A DNA stretch of 64,000 bases from contig NC_084793.1 of assembly GCF_963169125.1 (NCBI RefSeq), forward strand, positions 233,135,360 to 233,199,359, in the 5' to 3' direction. This document shows positions 11,032 through 23,022 of this stretch, piece after piece. Source of the stretch: Humulus lupulus. Lineage: Eukaryota; Streptophyta; Magnoliopsida; Rosales; Cannabaceae. Both the position numbers and the translations under genes were made by a program. The notes below the pieces were generated by a model that worked only from the letters and a program-made list of their open reading frames with translations, did no database searches and was not told where the DNA came from. How positions within the stretch are numbered: the stretch's first letter is position 1; the number at the start of each line of letters is the position of its first letter.

Positions 11032-11284
11032 GTTGTACCCTAAAAATACGGGCAGAATCACTCACCACGAGGTACAACTCGTAGACAAGCGCATGAAGAA
11101 AATATAAATATAAAGTATTTTGTTCACTCTGGAGTGAATAGCTCAAGCTTACTTGATAGTCTATGACAACCCAAGTTTACAGATCGCCTCTTATGCCAAT
11201 AACTTAGTTCGAGGTACATATCATCCAAATCGCCTTCGTGAACTCCGAACATGACCCACGTACTTCGCATTGGTCTTACAACAT
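11032..11284. other. Unassigned DNA between B and G
   Basis: No gene seen. This is the left side of the insertion site of element G; the right side continues at 20673. Confidence 0.5.
11280..11284. repeat. Target site duplication of G, left copy
   Basis: AACAT, identical to 20673-20677 on the other side of element G. Confidence 0.75.
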
Positions 11285-13282
11285 TTTAACGCCACAATTT
11301 CTCATAAATTATTGAGAACACATCGTTGGATCATAAGCATAAATATTTCTTTTTTATTGAACAAAAACTTGAAAATAAATAGATGGATCCATGGTTTTAC
11401 AAAAATAAAATAATTGTCTTTAACATATTAAAATGAGCAACATTTAAATCAAACTTTAAAAGAACACATTCTTTAATAAAAATAAATAGCCCCCCTTGAT
11501 CTTCCTCGACTATATGGTCCCCACAAGTACATCACGAAGCTCCTAGGTCCCACTTGCAACCGGCCTTTCTATCTTTAATTGTTTACAATAATAACATCAT
11601 AAGGAGTGAGCTTCTAAGCCCAGTAAGGAAAATAGAAACAAGAGTTAGTGATATAATCATTTAATAAACATGTCATAAATTTCACAAGATTCATAACAAA
11701 AATTATTTGTACTACTCATACAACAACATAAAACCCTAGGTCATATCATAGCCTAAGTCATAATCATAAATCATAATCAAAGTCATAATCATAAATCACA
11801 AGTCATAGGTCATAATTCATAATCGTAACTATAGGCCATAGATCATAATAACAAGTCAGATATAATAAAAAGATAAGTTCTTATACAAGGGTGACAATTA
11901 AGCCCCGAAGATCAACTTAGGTCCGTCATTAAATTTTGGCAACCGAGCCTATCGTACATAAGTCTGTCATACATCATTGGACACCTAAGGTCCAGATGCA
12001 CTTACCCCTTTATTGAACCTGAAATGTTAGGTCATACAAAACATAAACTAGATCATATACTAAACTACCTAATTTTCCTTACCAAAAACCAGAATATTGG
12101 AGACAAGAGCAAGATTGGAAACTCCTAAAACCAAACATAAAGAAACCATAAGTCCTCTAGAGAAAATAAGATGAATAGAAGATCTAAACCATTGGAATAA
12201 AGACATACCAAAAACCTTAAGTTTCAAATAAATTGAACACCTACCCAAAAGTCATTATAATGAGTTAGGATTTGAAGAAAATGAAAAGAATAAGAGGAAC
12301 TATAATGAACTAAACTTGAGGATAAAGAATACCTTGGATAGAGTAGAACTTTGATCTACACCTCAATACCAAAAACTCACTCTATCTTACTTCCCAAGTG
12401 TCTATAAAAGCTTAGATTGGAAAGATTTTAACCCCAAAATCCTAGTGTTTCCCTCTAGAATGAACTTAGCAGCTTGGAGGCTCTGAACTGTGCTTGAAAG
12501 ATGATGAAAAATGGCTAAGTGAAGGGTCCTATCTATAGAGTTCAAGGAGTGAAACTAACTCCTTTTAAAATGAACAAATAAATGATTAAAAATACATTTT
12601 TCTCTCAACAGATGCCCAGAACTCGGTCAAAAACATTTAGGAACAAGTCAAAGTTGTTGAGGGCTGTTTCTAGTTTTAGATTCCACGAAAATTCAAAAAT
12701 GGCCACACGAGCCGATATATCGCCTCCTATAGGCGATATATCGCCTGCACCATAATCCCAAGGGTCCTTGATTTCATTCGTGCGACGTCAATTTGTTTTC
12801 CAAATCAATCATAGGAGATATATCGACCACTATAGCTGCGATATATCGGTATACACTGATATTTCAAACATGATTTTGCACACTTTCAGCACACTCAAAT
12901 TTGTTTAAACCTCTTTGACTGAGTTAAACATGTTCCTAACAGCTGAGGGAAGATTCTAGACTTCCTAGACTTATCCTTAATTAATTTATTTATCTAAAAT
13001 CCTTAAATTCTTAATAAATATCCACGTGGCAAGTGTCACGTTCTTAATTATTCTATCAAAGCCTTAGGTTATTCCAAATATCATTTCTAGGACCATCTAT
13101 ATTAATCAAACCTTATGATAAAATTAATATTTCCAAAATATAGGCTAAACTTATAAAATCCATAACTAGTTCTACGAGTTTCCAACTAAATCCCGGCTTG
13201 AACCAATAACCACGAAAACTAAAATACTAAGCTACTACTACTACTACTACTATCTAGCTAAGTAAAATTCTGAGACACTACA
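11285..13282 (-). repeat. 3' LTR of element G
   Basis: On the minus strand it starts TGTAGTGTCTCAGAATTTTA and ends GGCGTTAAA. The end is AA, not the canonical CA, and the 5' LTR has the same ending. The TATA box is near 12533-12540 (minus, CTATAGATAGG). A palindromic motif cluster lies 180-320 bp upstream of it. Short direct repeats around CATAATCATAAAT lie at about 11757-11850. Confidence 0.9.
12710..12850. promoter_or_regulatory. Cluster of CGATATATCG-like palindromes in LTR of G
   Basis: Four copies of GATATATCG, in contexts such as GCCGATATATCGCC and GGCGATATATCGCC, lie in about 140 bp. The right LTR has a decayed version at 20105-20220. Element C has a similar cluster at the same distance from its TATA box. 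They could be binding sites for a regulator; that is inference. Confidence 0.55.
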
Positions 13283-13300
13283 ATTCTCCCCTACTTAAAA
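13283..13300 (-). promoter_or_regulatory. Polypurine tract of G
   Basis: The minus strand reads AAGTAGGGGAGAAT directly before the 3' LTR. Element C has GTAGTAGGGGAGAAT in the same place. It primes plus-strand DNA synthesis. Confidence 0.8.
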
Positions 13301-13319
13301 GAATTTTTTCCTCGATGTT

Positions 13320-14570
13320 TACTTACCAAAAATCTCGGGGTATCACTCCCTCATATATTCCTCCAATTCCCATGTTGCCTCTCTTTCTATGCTATTGCTC
13401 CACAAGATTTTAACCATAGGGACACTTTTGGACCTTAACTCCTTAGTTCCCCGCTCTAGAACGCGTACTGGTCGTTCTTCATAACTGAAAACTTGTTTTA
13501 ACTCATGGGATGGATCTGATATGTATTTTCTCAACATTGATACATGAAAAATGTTATGCTTTTAAGCTAATGAAGGTGGTAAAGCCAATCGATATGCTAC
13601 ATGCCCTACTTTGTCCAATATCTTAAAAGAACCCATAAACCTCGGGCTTAACTTTCCTTTCTTTCTGAAATGCGTAATCCCCTTCATTGGAGAAACCTTG
13701 AGAAAGACTTGATCGCCTACTGAAAACTCAACAGTTCACCTTTTAGCATCGGCATAGCTCTTCTGGCGACTTTGAGCGACAACCATTCATTGTCTTATCT
13801 TTTCTACTACTTCAGTTGCTTCTCTTACAGCCTTGGGTCCTAAATATCATCTTTCACCAACCTCATCTCAATGAATTGATGATCAGTATATCCGTCAATA
13901 TAGCATCTCATAAGGTGCCATGCCTATCGTTGCTCGATAACTGATGTTGTAAGAGAATTCTATTAATGGAAGATACTTGCTCCATGATCCTGAGAAGTCT
14001 AAAGCACATGCCCTCAACATATCTTCTAATATTTGTATGGTACATTCTGACTGACCATCGGTTTGAGGGTGAAATTTCGTACTTAACTTTAACTTAGTGC
14101 CCATTGCACGATGTAGACTTTCCCAGAACATTGAGGTAAAAAATGATCCTCTATCAAAGACTATTGCCTTTGGAATTCCATGTAGTCCCACTATTTCTGC
14201 CACATAAATCTTTTCTTATTGTTCCGCGTTGAAAACCATTCTAACCGGTAAGAAATGAGTGGATTTTGTAAGTTTGTCTATAATCACCCACACAGAGTCA
14301 TGCTGCTTGGTGGTTCTTGGCAACCCCCTCATGAATTCCATCACTATATCTCCCCATTTCCATTCGGGAATCTCTAATTATTGTAATGCTCTAGTGGGTC
14401 TCTAATGTTCGACCTTATCTTATTGGCATGTAAGACATTTTGCAACAAACTCGGCTATGTCTTTCTTCATTCCCGGCCATCAGTACATTGTCTTAACGAC
14501 GTTGTACATCTTGGTCGATCCCGGATGAAGTGAATACGAAGTAATGTGCACTTCTTTCATAATACTTTCT
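13320..14570 (-). pseudogene. Integrase of element G
   Basis: Joins element DNA to the host chromosome. Read on the minus strand, the zinc finger is at about 14560-14410 (H..H, then KCLTCQ), the core at about 14380-13990 and the C-terminal part down to 13320. The first catalytic residue looks changed from Asp to Glu (VMEFMRGL), the second is kept (VFDRGS), and the third is in QTDGQSE. The C-terminal end has IPMVKILWSNS and EATWELEE. Several stops occur, including near 13893 and 14220. Confidence 0.8.
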
Positions 14571-14879
14571 CTTAATTCACCACTTTTGGGCACACATACT
14601 CGGTTTCTATATTGCAACATGCCTTCTTTTGTCAAGGAGAAATCAACATTTTCTGAGCGTTGTAGTGTTGCCTTTATCTTAAGAAGAAACTCGTCCTCTT
14701 GTTGTTCCTCTTTATTTCCTCCATTAGTGTTGACTTGATCGTGAGGTTAGCTAGTTGCCAGTTATTATCTCAATTTTGGACCTCTTAATATCATCTTGTA
14801 TGTGTTGAGCTATCACCTGAAGTATTGATAAGCTTCCGTAACTCCGCCTACTAAGTGCGTCTACCACGACATTAGCCTT

Positions 14880-15310
14880 TCCCGGATGATACAAGATCTT
14901 ACAATCATAGTCCTTTACTAACTCCAGCCACCTCTATTGCCTCATATTGAGCTCCTTCTGCGTAAAGAAGTACTTTAGACTTTTGTGGTCTGTATAGATT
15001 TCACAGTTTTCTCCGTATAGATAGTGCCTCTAAACCTTTAGAGCGAAAACCACCGCTGCTAATTCTAAGTCATGGGTTGGGTATTGCTGCTCGTACTCCT
15101 TTAGCTGTCTCGAGGCATATGCGACCACTTTTTTGTCTTGCATCAAAACGCATCCAAGTCCTTGCTTCAACGCGTCGCAATATACTACAAACTTGACCTT
15201 ATCGTTTGAGACGCATAGAACTAGGGCTGATATGAGATTTTCCTTTAGCATTTGGAAGTTTTCTTCGCACTTTTCTGTCCATACTAATCTCTGTCGCTTC
15301 CTTGTCAAAT
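14880..15310 (-). pseudogene. RNase H of element G
   Basis: Degrades the RNA strand during reverse transcription. [29 protein letters not shown] and [17 protein letters not shown] carry the expected acidic residues. Stops lie just after FALKV (about 15029) and after NMRQ. Confidence 0.85.
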
Positions 15311-16094
15311 TTGTTAAAGGCGTTGCTATTTTGGAGAACCCTTCAACAAATCACCTATAGTATCCTACCAAGACCAAAAAAATTCTCACCTAAGTGGCAC
15401 TCTTGGGTTCGGGCCAGTCCTTCATTGCTTTTATCTTGGCTAGATATACTTCTATGCCATTTTTAGACACAATGTTTCCTAGAAATGCGGCATTTTCTAG
15501 TCAGAATTTGCATTTCTTAAACTTAGCGTAAAATTGATGACTTTTGAGTCGTTCCAACGTCATTCGCAGGTGCTCTTCATGCTCGGCCTTCATCTTTGAG
15601 TAGATCAATATGCCATCTATAAACACCACCACGAACTTATCCAGGTAATCCTTAAATACTCAGTTCATAAGATCCATGAACGTGGCTGGTGCGTTCGTTA
15701 AGCCAAAAGACATTACCAGGAACTCGTAGTGTCCATATCTATTCCGAAAAGCCATCTTTGGGGTATCTTCTTCTCATACTTTTAGCTGATGATACTCTAA
15801 CCACAAATCTATCTTTGAGAACATCGTAGATCCTTGTTATTCATAAAAAAGATCATCTGTTTGAGGAAAATGATACTTGTTCTTGACCGTCACTTTGTTT
15901 AGCTCTCGATAATCTATGCACATCCTCATACTTCCATCCTTCTTGACAAAAAGCAATGGTGCTCCCCAAGGTGAATAGCTCAGTCGAATGAAACCTTTGT
16001 CTAAAAGCTCTTGCAGTTGTATCTTTAACTCTTTTAACTTAGTAGGCGCCATTCTATAGGGAGCTTTCGAAATTGGTGTTGTCTCAAGTGCCAA
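15310..16094 (-). pseudogene. Reverse transcriptase of element G
   Basis: Motifs in order are [53 protein letters not shown] and the catalytic box. The box reads FIDGILIYS, so the second catalytic Asp has become Gly (codon at 15612-15614). Stops lie after LFYE (about 15837) and at several later places. Enzyme activity is not expected. Confidence 0.85.
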
Positions 16095-16325
16095 CTCTAT
16101 TTCAAACTCGATTTCCTTACTCGGAGGTAATCTCGGTAGATCTTCTAGAAAAACTTCTAGAAATTCACATAAAATATGTACATCCTTTGGTTCGAGCTAC
16201 GTCTCTCATGTGTTGTCCACCGCGCTGGCTAGAAACTCTTAGCAACCACTATTGATTAACCGTTGAGCTTTCAGAGTTGAGATTATCGGTATGCAAGTTC
16301 GGGAAACTTCTCCTTTGAAGATGAA

Positions 16326-16850
16326 CTATTCTCCACCTTCTGTTTGAAAGTTGATTGTCTTACCCTTATAGTCTATCATTGCCCCATATTTTGCTAACCA
16401 GTCCATGCCTAAAATTACATCATAATCCTTAGGGTCTAACTCGATCAAACCTACTGATAATTCTTTTTCTTCGAATCTAACTACGATGCTACACACCCCT
16501 CTACTAGATAGCATTCTTTCCCCCGAGGGTAACTCCATGAAAAACTTATCTCTAAATTTTTTGCATAGTTTATCTAAGCTATCAATCATATTCATAGAGA
16601 CAAAAGAATGCATAGCTACCGAATCGAATAAAACATTGCATAGTTTGCCTGAGATAGTGACCTGACCTGTTACCACTGTATTACTAGTTTCTTCTTCACC
16701 TCTAGTAAGAGCAAAAACTATGGCTGGTATTAGCTTTTCGTCCTTCTTTTGGTCTCTCAATTTTGGTCAGTCTTTCTTGAGATGACCTTCATCTCCACAA
16801 TTGAAACAACCTCTAGTCTCATATCGACATTCTCTTGAATTTTTTTTCTC
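16326..16850 (-). pseudogene. Zinc knuckle and protease of element G
   Basis: The knuckle CFNCGDEGHLKKD is at about 16810-16770, followed by a stop where the last Cys is expected. In the protease at 16760-16326 the active site reads FDSVAMHSF instead of the usual Asp-Ser-Gly-Ala-Thr. VILGMDWLAKYGAMIDYK is kept. The product would be inactive. Confidence 0.8.
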
Positions 16851-16999
16851 TACAGATTGGGCATTGAGGATATTCTAAGTAAGACTTCTTATTCCCATTG
16901 CATTTTGACGTAGTTTTCCCTTCCTTGTTCGCCTTTTGGTTATGACCACCTTATTATTTCCTTTTGTGGTCATTTTTTTCATGATTGCTTTTCTTGGTG

Positions 17000-17587
17000 T
17001 TCTTCCTGGTCATTCCTTCTTTCTAGATTTTATCCTCCGCCTGCTTGGCTTCCCGAGCTATTTCCAAGGTTTCCATGTCTATGGTTATTCCCAGAACAAA
17101 CTTTAGATTCGGGCAATCATTGGCTTCAGCCTTTTTACGAATCTTTGAATTCATAACGTCTCAGTGGGTACCATGTCCACTGCGGACTTGGCCAGTCGAT
17201 CAAATTTTCTGACGTATTTCATCACAGTCGAAATCCCTTGAGTTAACGGAACGAATTCGCCCACCCTTGTGGTTAGAATCGCAGGACTGTAATACTTCTT
17301 GTTGAACACTTGGATAAACTCGTCCCATGTCATAATGTTCATATCTCTAGTCTGCTTCACTATATCCCACCAGATACGGGTGTCTTTCTTTAGCAAGCTT
17401 GAAGCGCAAGAGACTCGATCTTCGTTTCCCAGCCAAATGTGTTCTAATATGGATTCTACCGAATGAAGCCATTCTTCGGCTTCTTTCTTGTCCTCTATCC
17501 TATTTGATTTCTGGTTCGTTCAGTCTTCCAAATCTTCTTAGTTCATCTCCATTTTATTTTCTGTTTCCCCAAAAGAGAAAAATTTGA
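17000..17587 (-). pseudogene. gag of element G, degenerate
   Basis: Core motifs EEWLHSVE, KKDTRIWWDIV, MTWDEFIQVFNKKYYSPA and VRKFDRLAK are seen from about 17560 to 17151. The N-terminal proline/glutamine-rich part found in element C is not visible, and the start is unclear. Confidence 0.75.
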
Positions 17588-18079
17588 AGAAAAAAAAAGG
17601 TAAGACAAACAAAACAGGTAGAGGTTATAACTTAGCCTATTGTACCATTGTCTATTAGGTCCATCTATCTATTAAAACTATCCTATTACAATTAAGTCCA
17701 ACTCGGGTAAATGGGCCTTAACAATTGAATCTTCCATGGAGGAAAGCTGGGTTCAGTATATCATACCCACTACTAAGGCCCTCCAACTTCCACTTGGACC
17801 CAAAAGACAGGAATCTAAACCCTTGCTTTATTAATTGTTATTCATTTTAATTATATCCAATCTAATAATGCAAAGCAAATGGGCCTTCACAAATCGGCTA
17901 ACCCATAAGAGAGGAATTTAAACTTTACACTTTCAATTGAATCCAAAATTCTTAACACTTACTAAACAATGAAATAATAACAAATGCAAATAACATGTTT
18001 TATTCAAATAAGCAATTAATTACAAACTAGTGAAAATTTTCTAAAACAACATAAATAAAATTTTAACGATGTGTTCTTA

Positions 18080-18545
18080 TATACATCTAATCCTCCACAC
18101 CGGATCCTTCTTCTAGCATATCCTGAGTGAAGTCCTCATATTCCTCTTGGGTGTAGATAAATCTTGAAGTGAAAGGAACTTGACTTAGAAATCCTGCCCT
18201 AAGGTTGCCTGGTAACTGATGAACCGTTTTTCCTATTTCTCCATTTGGTAGGATTATATCTTCAATTATTCTAAAATTTCATGCAAACCTATCCATAAAT
18301 GTATCATACTTTTCTTCAATAGGTACGCTATGATCAAACAAAACCTCATTCCATGCTATCTACAAGCTTGGGTCTACTAATGGTAATTTAAGTGCATAAG
18401 GACTAAAAATAATTTCATGCAATTTATTCTTAAAAAAAATACTCTTTCGAACTCAGATACATCTTCAGGGTCTTTGATTCTCCTTATCGCCTTAACCTTC
18501 TTAATAGCGTTAGGGTTCATAGTGATAAGTTCTGGAAATGAGTCA
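18080..18545 (-). pseudogene. Leader ORF upstream of gag in element G
   Basis: Between primer site and gag the minus strand holds a broken ORF. It starts near 18525 with MNPNAIKKVKAIRRIKDPED and ends near 18087 with LEEGSGVED and a stop. Other recognisable parts are EEKYDTFMDRF and PFTSRFIYTQEEYEDFTQ. At least one frameshift and two stops occur. Element C has a similar ORF in the same place. I do not recognise the protein; its function is unknown. Confidence 0.6.
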
Positions 18546-18665
18546 TAAAGAAAACCATGATTTCACATAACAAACATATTTTGTAAATCATACTTACTTG
18601 TTAGCGAGTTGGTCCTTCGTAGCTATCGTGTGTATTTCGTGGGAACGTTCAAGACCAATATAGTC

Positions 18666-18681
18666 GTGGCTTTAGTACCAC
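18666..18681 (-). promoter_or_regulatory. Primer binding site of G, mutated
   Basis: The minus strand reads GTGGTACTAAAGCCAC next to the 5' LTR. It is a decayed form of the initiator-Met site TGGTATCAGAGCC. Confidence 0.7.
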
Positions 18682-18682
18682 T

Positions 18683-20603
18683 TTTAACTCCCCAATTTCT
18701 CATAAATTATCGAGAACACATCGTTGGATAAAATCATAAATATTGCTCTTTTATTGAATAAAAACTTGAAAATAAATAGATGGATCCATGGTTTTACAAA
18801 ATAAAATAATTGTCTTTAGCATATTAAAATGAGCAACATTTAAATAAAACTTTAAAAGAACACATTCTTTAATAAAAATAAATAGGCCCGCTTGATCTTC
18901 CTCGACTATATGGTCCCCACAAGTACATCACAAAGCTCCTAGGTCCCACTCGCCACCGACCCTTCTATCTTTAATTGCCTATAATAATAACATCATAAGG
19001 GGTGAACTTCTAAGCCCAGTAAGGAAAATACAAACAAGAGTTAGTCATATAATCATTTAACCAACATATCATAAATTTCACAAGAGTCATAACACAACTT
19101 ATTTTGACTAATCATACAACATCATAAAACCCTAGGTCATATCATAGCCTAAGTCATAATCATAAATCATAATCAAAGTCATAATCATAAATCACAAGTC
19201 ATAGGTCATAAGTCATAATCGTAACTATAGGCCATAGATCATAATAACAAGTAAGATATAATAAAAAGATAAGTGCTTATACATGGGTGGCAATTAAGCC
19301 CTGGACATCAACTTAGGTCCGTCATAAAATTTTGGCAACCAAGCCTACCGGATATAATTCTGTCATACATCATTGGACACCTTAGGTCCAGATACACTTA
19401 CCCCTTTATTGAACCTGAAATGTTAGGTCATACAAAACATAAACTAGATCATAAACTAAACTACCTAATTTTCCATACCAAAAACCAAAATGTTGGAGAC
19501 AAGAGTGGGATTGGAAACTCTTAAAACCAAACATAAGGAAACCATAAGTCCTCTAGAGAAAAGAAGATTAATAGAAGATCTAAACCATTGGAATAAAGAC
19601 TTACCAAAAACCTTAAGTTTCAAAGAAATTTAACTCCTAACCAAAAGTCATTATAATGAGTTAGGATTTGAAGAAAATTAAAAGAATAAGAGGAACTATA
19701 ATGAACTAAACCTGAGGATAAAGAAACCTTGGATAGATTAGAACTTTGATCTACATCTCAATACCAAAAAATCACTCTATCTTACTTCCCAAGTGTTTAT
19801 AGAAGCTTAGATTAGAAAGCCTTTATCCCCAAAACCCTAGTGGTTCCCTCTAGAATGAACTTAGCTGCTTGGAGGCTCTGAACTGTGCTTTAAAGATGAT
19901 GAAAAATGGTTGAGTGAAGGGTCCTACTTATAGAGTTAAAGGAGTGAAACTAACTCCTTTTAAAATGAATAAATAAATTATTTAAAATACATTTTTCGCT
20001 CAACAGATGCCTAGAACTGGGTCAAAAATGTTTAGGAATAAGTCAAAGTTGTTGAGGGCAGTTTCTAGTTTCAGATTCCACAAAAATTCAAAAATGGTCA
20101 CTCGAGCCGATATATCACCTGCACCAAAATCCCAAGGGTTTTTGGTTTCGTTCGTGCGAAGTCAACGTGTTTTTCGTATAAATCATAGCTGATATATCGG
20201 CCCTTATAGCTGCAATAAATCGCATACACTAATATTTCAAACATGTTTTATACATTTTCAGCACACTTCAATTTGTTTAAACCAGTTTCACTTTGTAAAA
20301 TGTGATCCTAACAGCTGAGGGAAGATTCTAGACTTCCTAAAGGTATCCTTAAATAATTTATTCATCTTAAATCCTTAAATCCTTAATAAACGTCCATGTG
20401 ACAAGTGTGACATTCTTAATTATTCTATCAAAACCTTAGGTTATTCCAAATATCATTTCTAGGACCAGCTATATTAATCAAACTTTATGATAAAATTAAT
20501 ATTTCCAAACTATAGGCTAATCTTATAAAATCCTTAACTAGTTCTACGAGTTTCCAACTAAATCCTGGCTTCAACCAATAACAACGAAAACTAAAATACC
20601 AAG

Positions 20604-20642
<39 letters not shown>

Positions 20643-20672
20643 TCTAGCTATGTAAAATTTTGAGACGCTACA
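18683..20672 (-). repeat. 5' LTR of element G
   Basis: On the minus strand it starts TGTAGCGTCTCAAAATTTTA and ends GGAGTTAAA. It has the same non-canonical AA ending as the 3' LTR. The TATA box is at about 19926-19935 (minus, CTATAAGTAGG). It holds a longer (CTA)n run than the other LTR. Confidence 0.9.
20606..20643. repeat. (CTA)n microsatellite
   Basis: About 12-13 CTA units in the 5' LTR of G, against about six or seven at 13232-13254 in the 3' LTR. Confidence 0.9.
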
Positions 20673-20677
20673 AACAT
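20673..20677. repeat. Target site duplication of G, right copy
   Basis: AACAT, identical to 11280-11284. Confidence 0.75.
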
Positions 20678-21838
20678 CCAGCTCGAGGAATATGCTCAGC
20701 TTGCGGAAGCATGACTATGACACATAGTGAAGGATCCCAAAAGACTCGAAGATTCCTTATATGCCTAATAAATGCCCATATTTTATTATGTATTAACAGG
20801 TGTAGAATTAATAGGCAAACATGTATTTATGTAAATGGGAAGTTGCCCAAATTTTTTTAGTTACCATATTAATGTATAATTACCCAAAAATTTCCATGGT
20901 GATCTCCTATAAAGGCAAGGGCAATGGACAGAAAAAGGGATCGACATTCTGTATGCAAAAACTCAGCAAAATTTGCTTTGAACAATTTTGTCTAAAAAGT
21001 TCATAAACAGATCAATAATAATGACTCGTGGACTAGGTGGATTTTAACCACTGAACCATGTAAAATGGTGTGAGTACTTCGTGTTCTTGTTTTTTTATAT
21101 TCTTATACATTTGGTTTACGAAAAGCTTAATCTCCTTGTCTCAGATTTCTAAATCCCATGTCGACGAAAAACCACGTTAACAATAAGTTTTTTAACAAGG
21201 ACTGGTCCATTATTGGCTGGTCTCTTATAAGTGTAAGATCGTTTGATCACTCATATAGACACGATTTTTTGTCATTATTTTACAAGAAATAATAGAAACT
21301 CTGTGCAGCTAGTTATTCTTGCTAATTATTGTATTTTTTTTTACAAGTATTTGCTCATTAGGTGTGTTGTCTTTCTACATTTTCATAGTCATTTATAAGT
21401 ACACAAGCAGTAATGTTCGAACAAGTACTAGTTTATGGAAAGTGACTGAGTACCTTATGCTACCCAATCACTTGGGGAGGGGGGGCATATAAGAAACTAG
21501 GGTAAGCAAAGCATGTGAAAATATGTAAACACACGAGAAAAATAAGGGAAAGCATTCAATGATATTTAGATTTTTTTTTCATTTTTTTAGATTTTTCACA
21601 AAAATATAAAGTGTTATGCTATATTTAGTCATGCGAGCAAATGTTATAATAACAATTAAAATATAAAAAAAGAGATGTCTTTACACCGTGAGTAGTACTG
21701 CTCGGAAGTAATTAAAAAATTAGCGAAAAAGTAAAGCTGCCATGGGCACTAAATAGTCTCAGCACCACGACCATATTGTTCGGGTGTTATAATTAGAAAA
21801 AAAATAAAAGAAAAAAATTCACTGAGCAGGAGGGTTTT
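20673..21838. other. Unassigned DNA, probably interior of element F
   Basis: No gene seen. It holds a purine-rich run CTTGGGGAGGGGGGGCAT at about 21470-21488, which looks like a polypurine tract, and a TATAAAG at about 20910. AT-rich homopolymer runs are common. It probably belongs to the older element F. Confidence 0.4.
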
Positions 21839-23017
21839 GATGGGGTTGCTAGTCGACGGTTGCTCCAGCCTCCTCTCCATCGATCCCCGTGACCAAAGAA
21901 ATTTCAGGAGATGCATGGGCATTCTTTTCCTCCTTCAAGTGAGCAGCGTATTGAGCAAGCTCAGACTCCCTTATCAGCTCAGGAAGATAATCAAAATTTT
22001 CACCTTCATTGTTCATCCAAAACATGTAAAAGCAAGTGGAGGTTGCACCTTGGAACCTCTCCAGGTTGCTCGCCTTGGTCGCCTCGAGCTTTTTCACCTT
22101 GTCCTACTGCTTGTTGGCCTCCTTCTGTCACGTTACTAGGTCATCTTGAAGCTTGACCGCCTCATCGTGGTTAGTCTTGGACATAACCTTATATATATAT
22201 ATATAAATATTTTGATAATATGGCTTTGACCAAGTCCTCCTTGATCTATTTCAGCTCCTCGTTAAGGGCCTTGATGTGGTCCTCTGCTACTTTTAGCTCC
22301 TCAGCACATTTGGAGCTGTCCTTTTCAACACAACGCCACCAAGTAGCATAAAAATTAAGGTTGTTAGTGAAAGAAAACATAATTGTATTGACCAGAAAAA
22401 CAAAAAAGTTTGAAAAAAGACCTATGTCGAGCATCTCATTGAAACCACAGCTAATAATCTGGTCGGCTTTCAATGAAGGAAGAGAGGCAAAGGCCTATTT
22501 GTTGTGTCAATGCTTGGCCACTTTTTGCAGCTTGTCTATTGTGGAGCTAGAGGCTTTGATCAACATCTCATTTATAGAGGGCCCTCCCACCTGCTCGGTA
22601 GAAGATTTAGGGTGAGGAGAGTGAGGAGGAGCAGCGGTCTTTAAAGGAAGAGGAGTATCCACTGATCAAGTCTTCTTGCTTGGAGCTCCCCGCTGGTACC
22701 TCCGGCTTCTCTCTTGCTCCATTTTCTTGAGCTACCGATTTTGCCTCCTTAGGCGTAGATGTTGAAGGCGTTGTTGAAAAGGGGAACACATTTGTTAAAA
22801 TGTTCACAAAAATACATGAAGATGAACAAGGAAAAATACTAAGTATTATACCCAAACTACAGTTACTGGTCGCTACGTTATCTAAGTTACTACTGCTACA
22901 AACACTATCCTCCTCGAAGAAATCTGAATTAAAGCTACTTGTCGAAAAAATAAAGTTGCCATTCCTATTGAACAGACTATTAGAAATTGGCAACATATTT
23001 AAAAGAATTGAGAAATT
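21839..23017 (-). pseudogene. Antisense gene of element F, 3' half
   Basis: This continues the gene at 30946-32250, interrupted by element C. Recognisable coding blocks on the minus strand are about 22790-22610 (Ser/Pro-rich), 22605-22435 (INEMLIKASSSTIDKLQKVAK and SLKADQIISCGFNEML), 22330-22210 (coiled-coil-like, KCAEELKVAEDHIKALNEELK) and 22190-21840. The last block ends with FDYLPELIRESELAQYAAHL and ASPEISLVTGIDGEEAGA, then a stop. Blocks are parted by likely introns and by stops. The product resembles plant transposon proteins annotated as gypsy-type transposon domain; its function is unknown to me. Confidence 0.55.
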
Positions 23018-23022
23018 CATAC
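23018..23022. repeat. Target site duplication of C, left copy
   Basis: CATAC, identical to 30941-30945. It lies flush against the foldback that replaces the 5' LTR of C. Confidence 0.9.

Larger units (their letters stand above)
11285..20672 (-). mobile_element. Element G: full-length Ty3 chromovirus-like element
   Basis: A 9.4-kb element on the minus strand. The order is 5' LTR (20672-18683), primer site, leader ORF, gag, zinc knuckle, protease, RT, RNase H, integrase, polypurine tract, 3' LTR (13282-11285). The target duplication AACAT is perfect. The LTRs are clearly alike over their whole length with scattered substitutions and small indels, including (CTA)n length. Many stops are present, so it is dead. 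It is of the same family as element C, shown by the LTR starts, the polypurine tracts, the LTR motif cluster and the leader ORF. Confidence 0.9.

Noticed and set aside
21468..21490. Polypurine tract marking another 3' LTR
   Set aside because: No LTR-like TG start or second copy was found after it; kept only as a remark.
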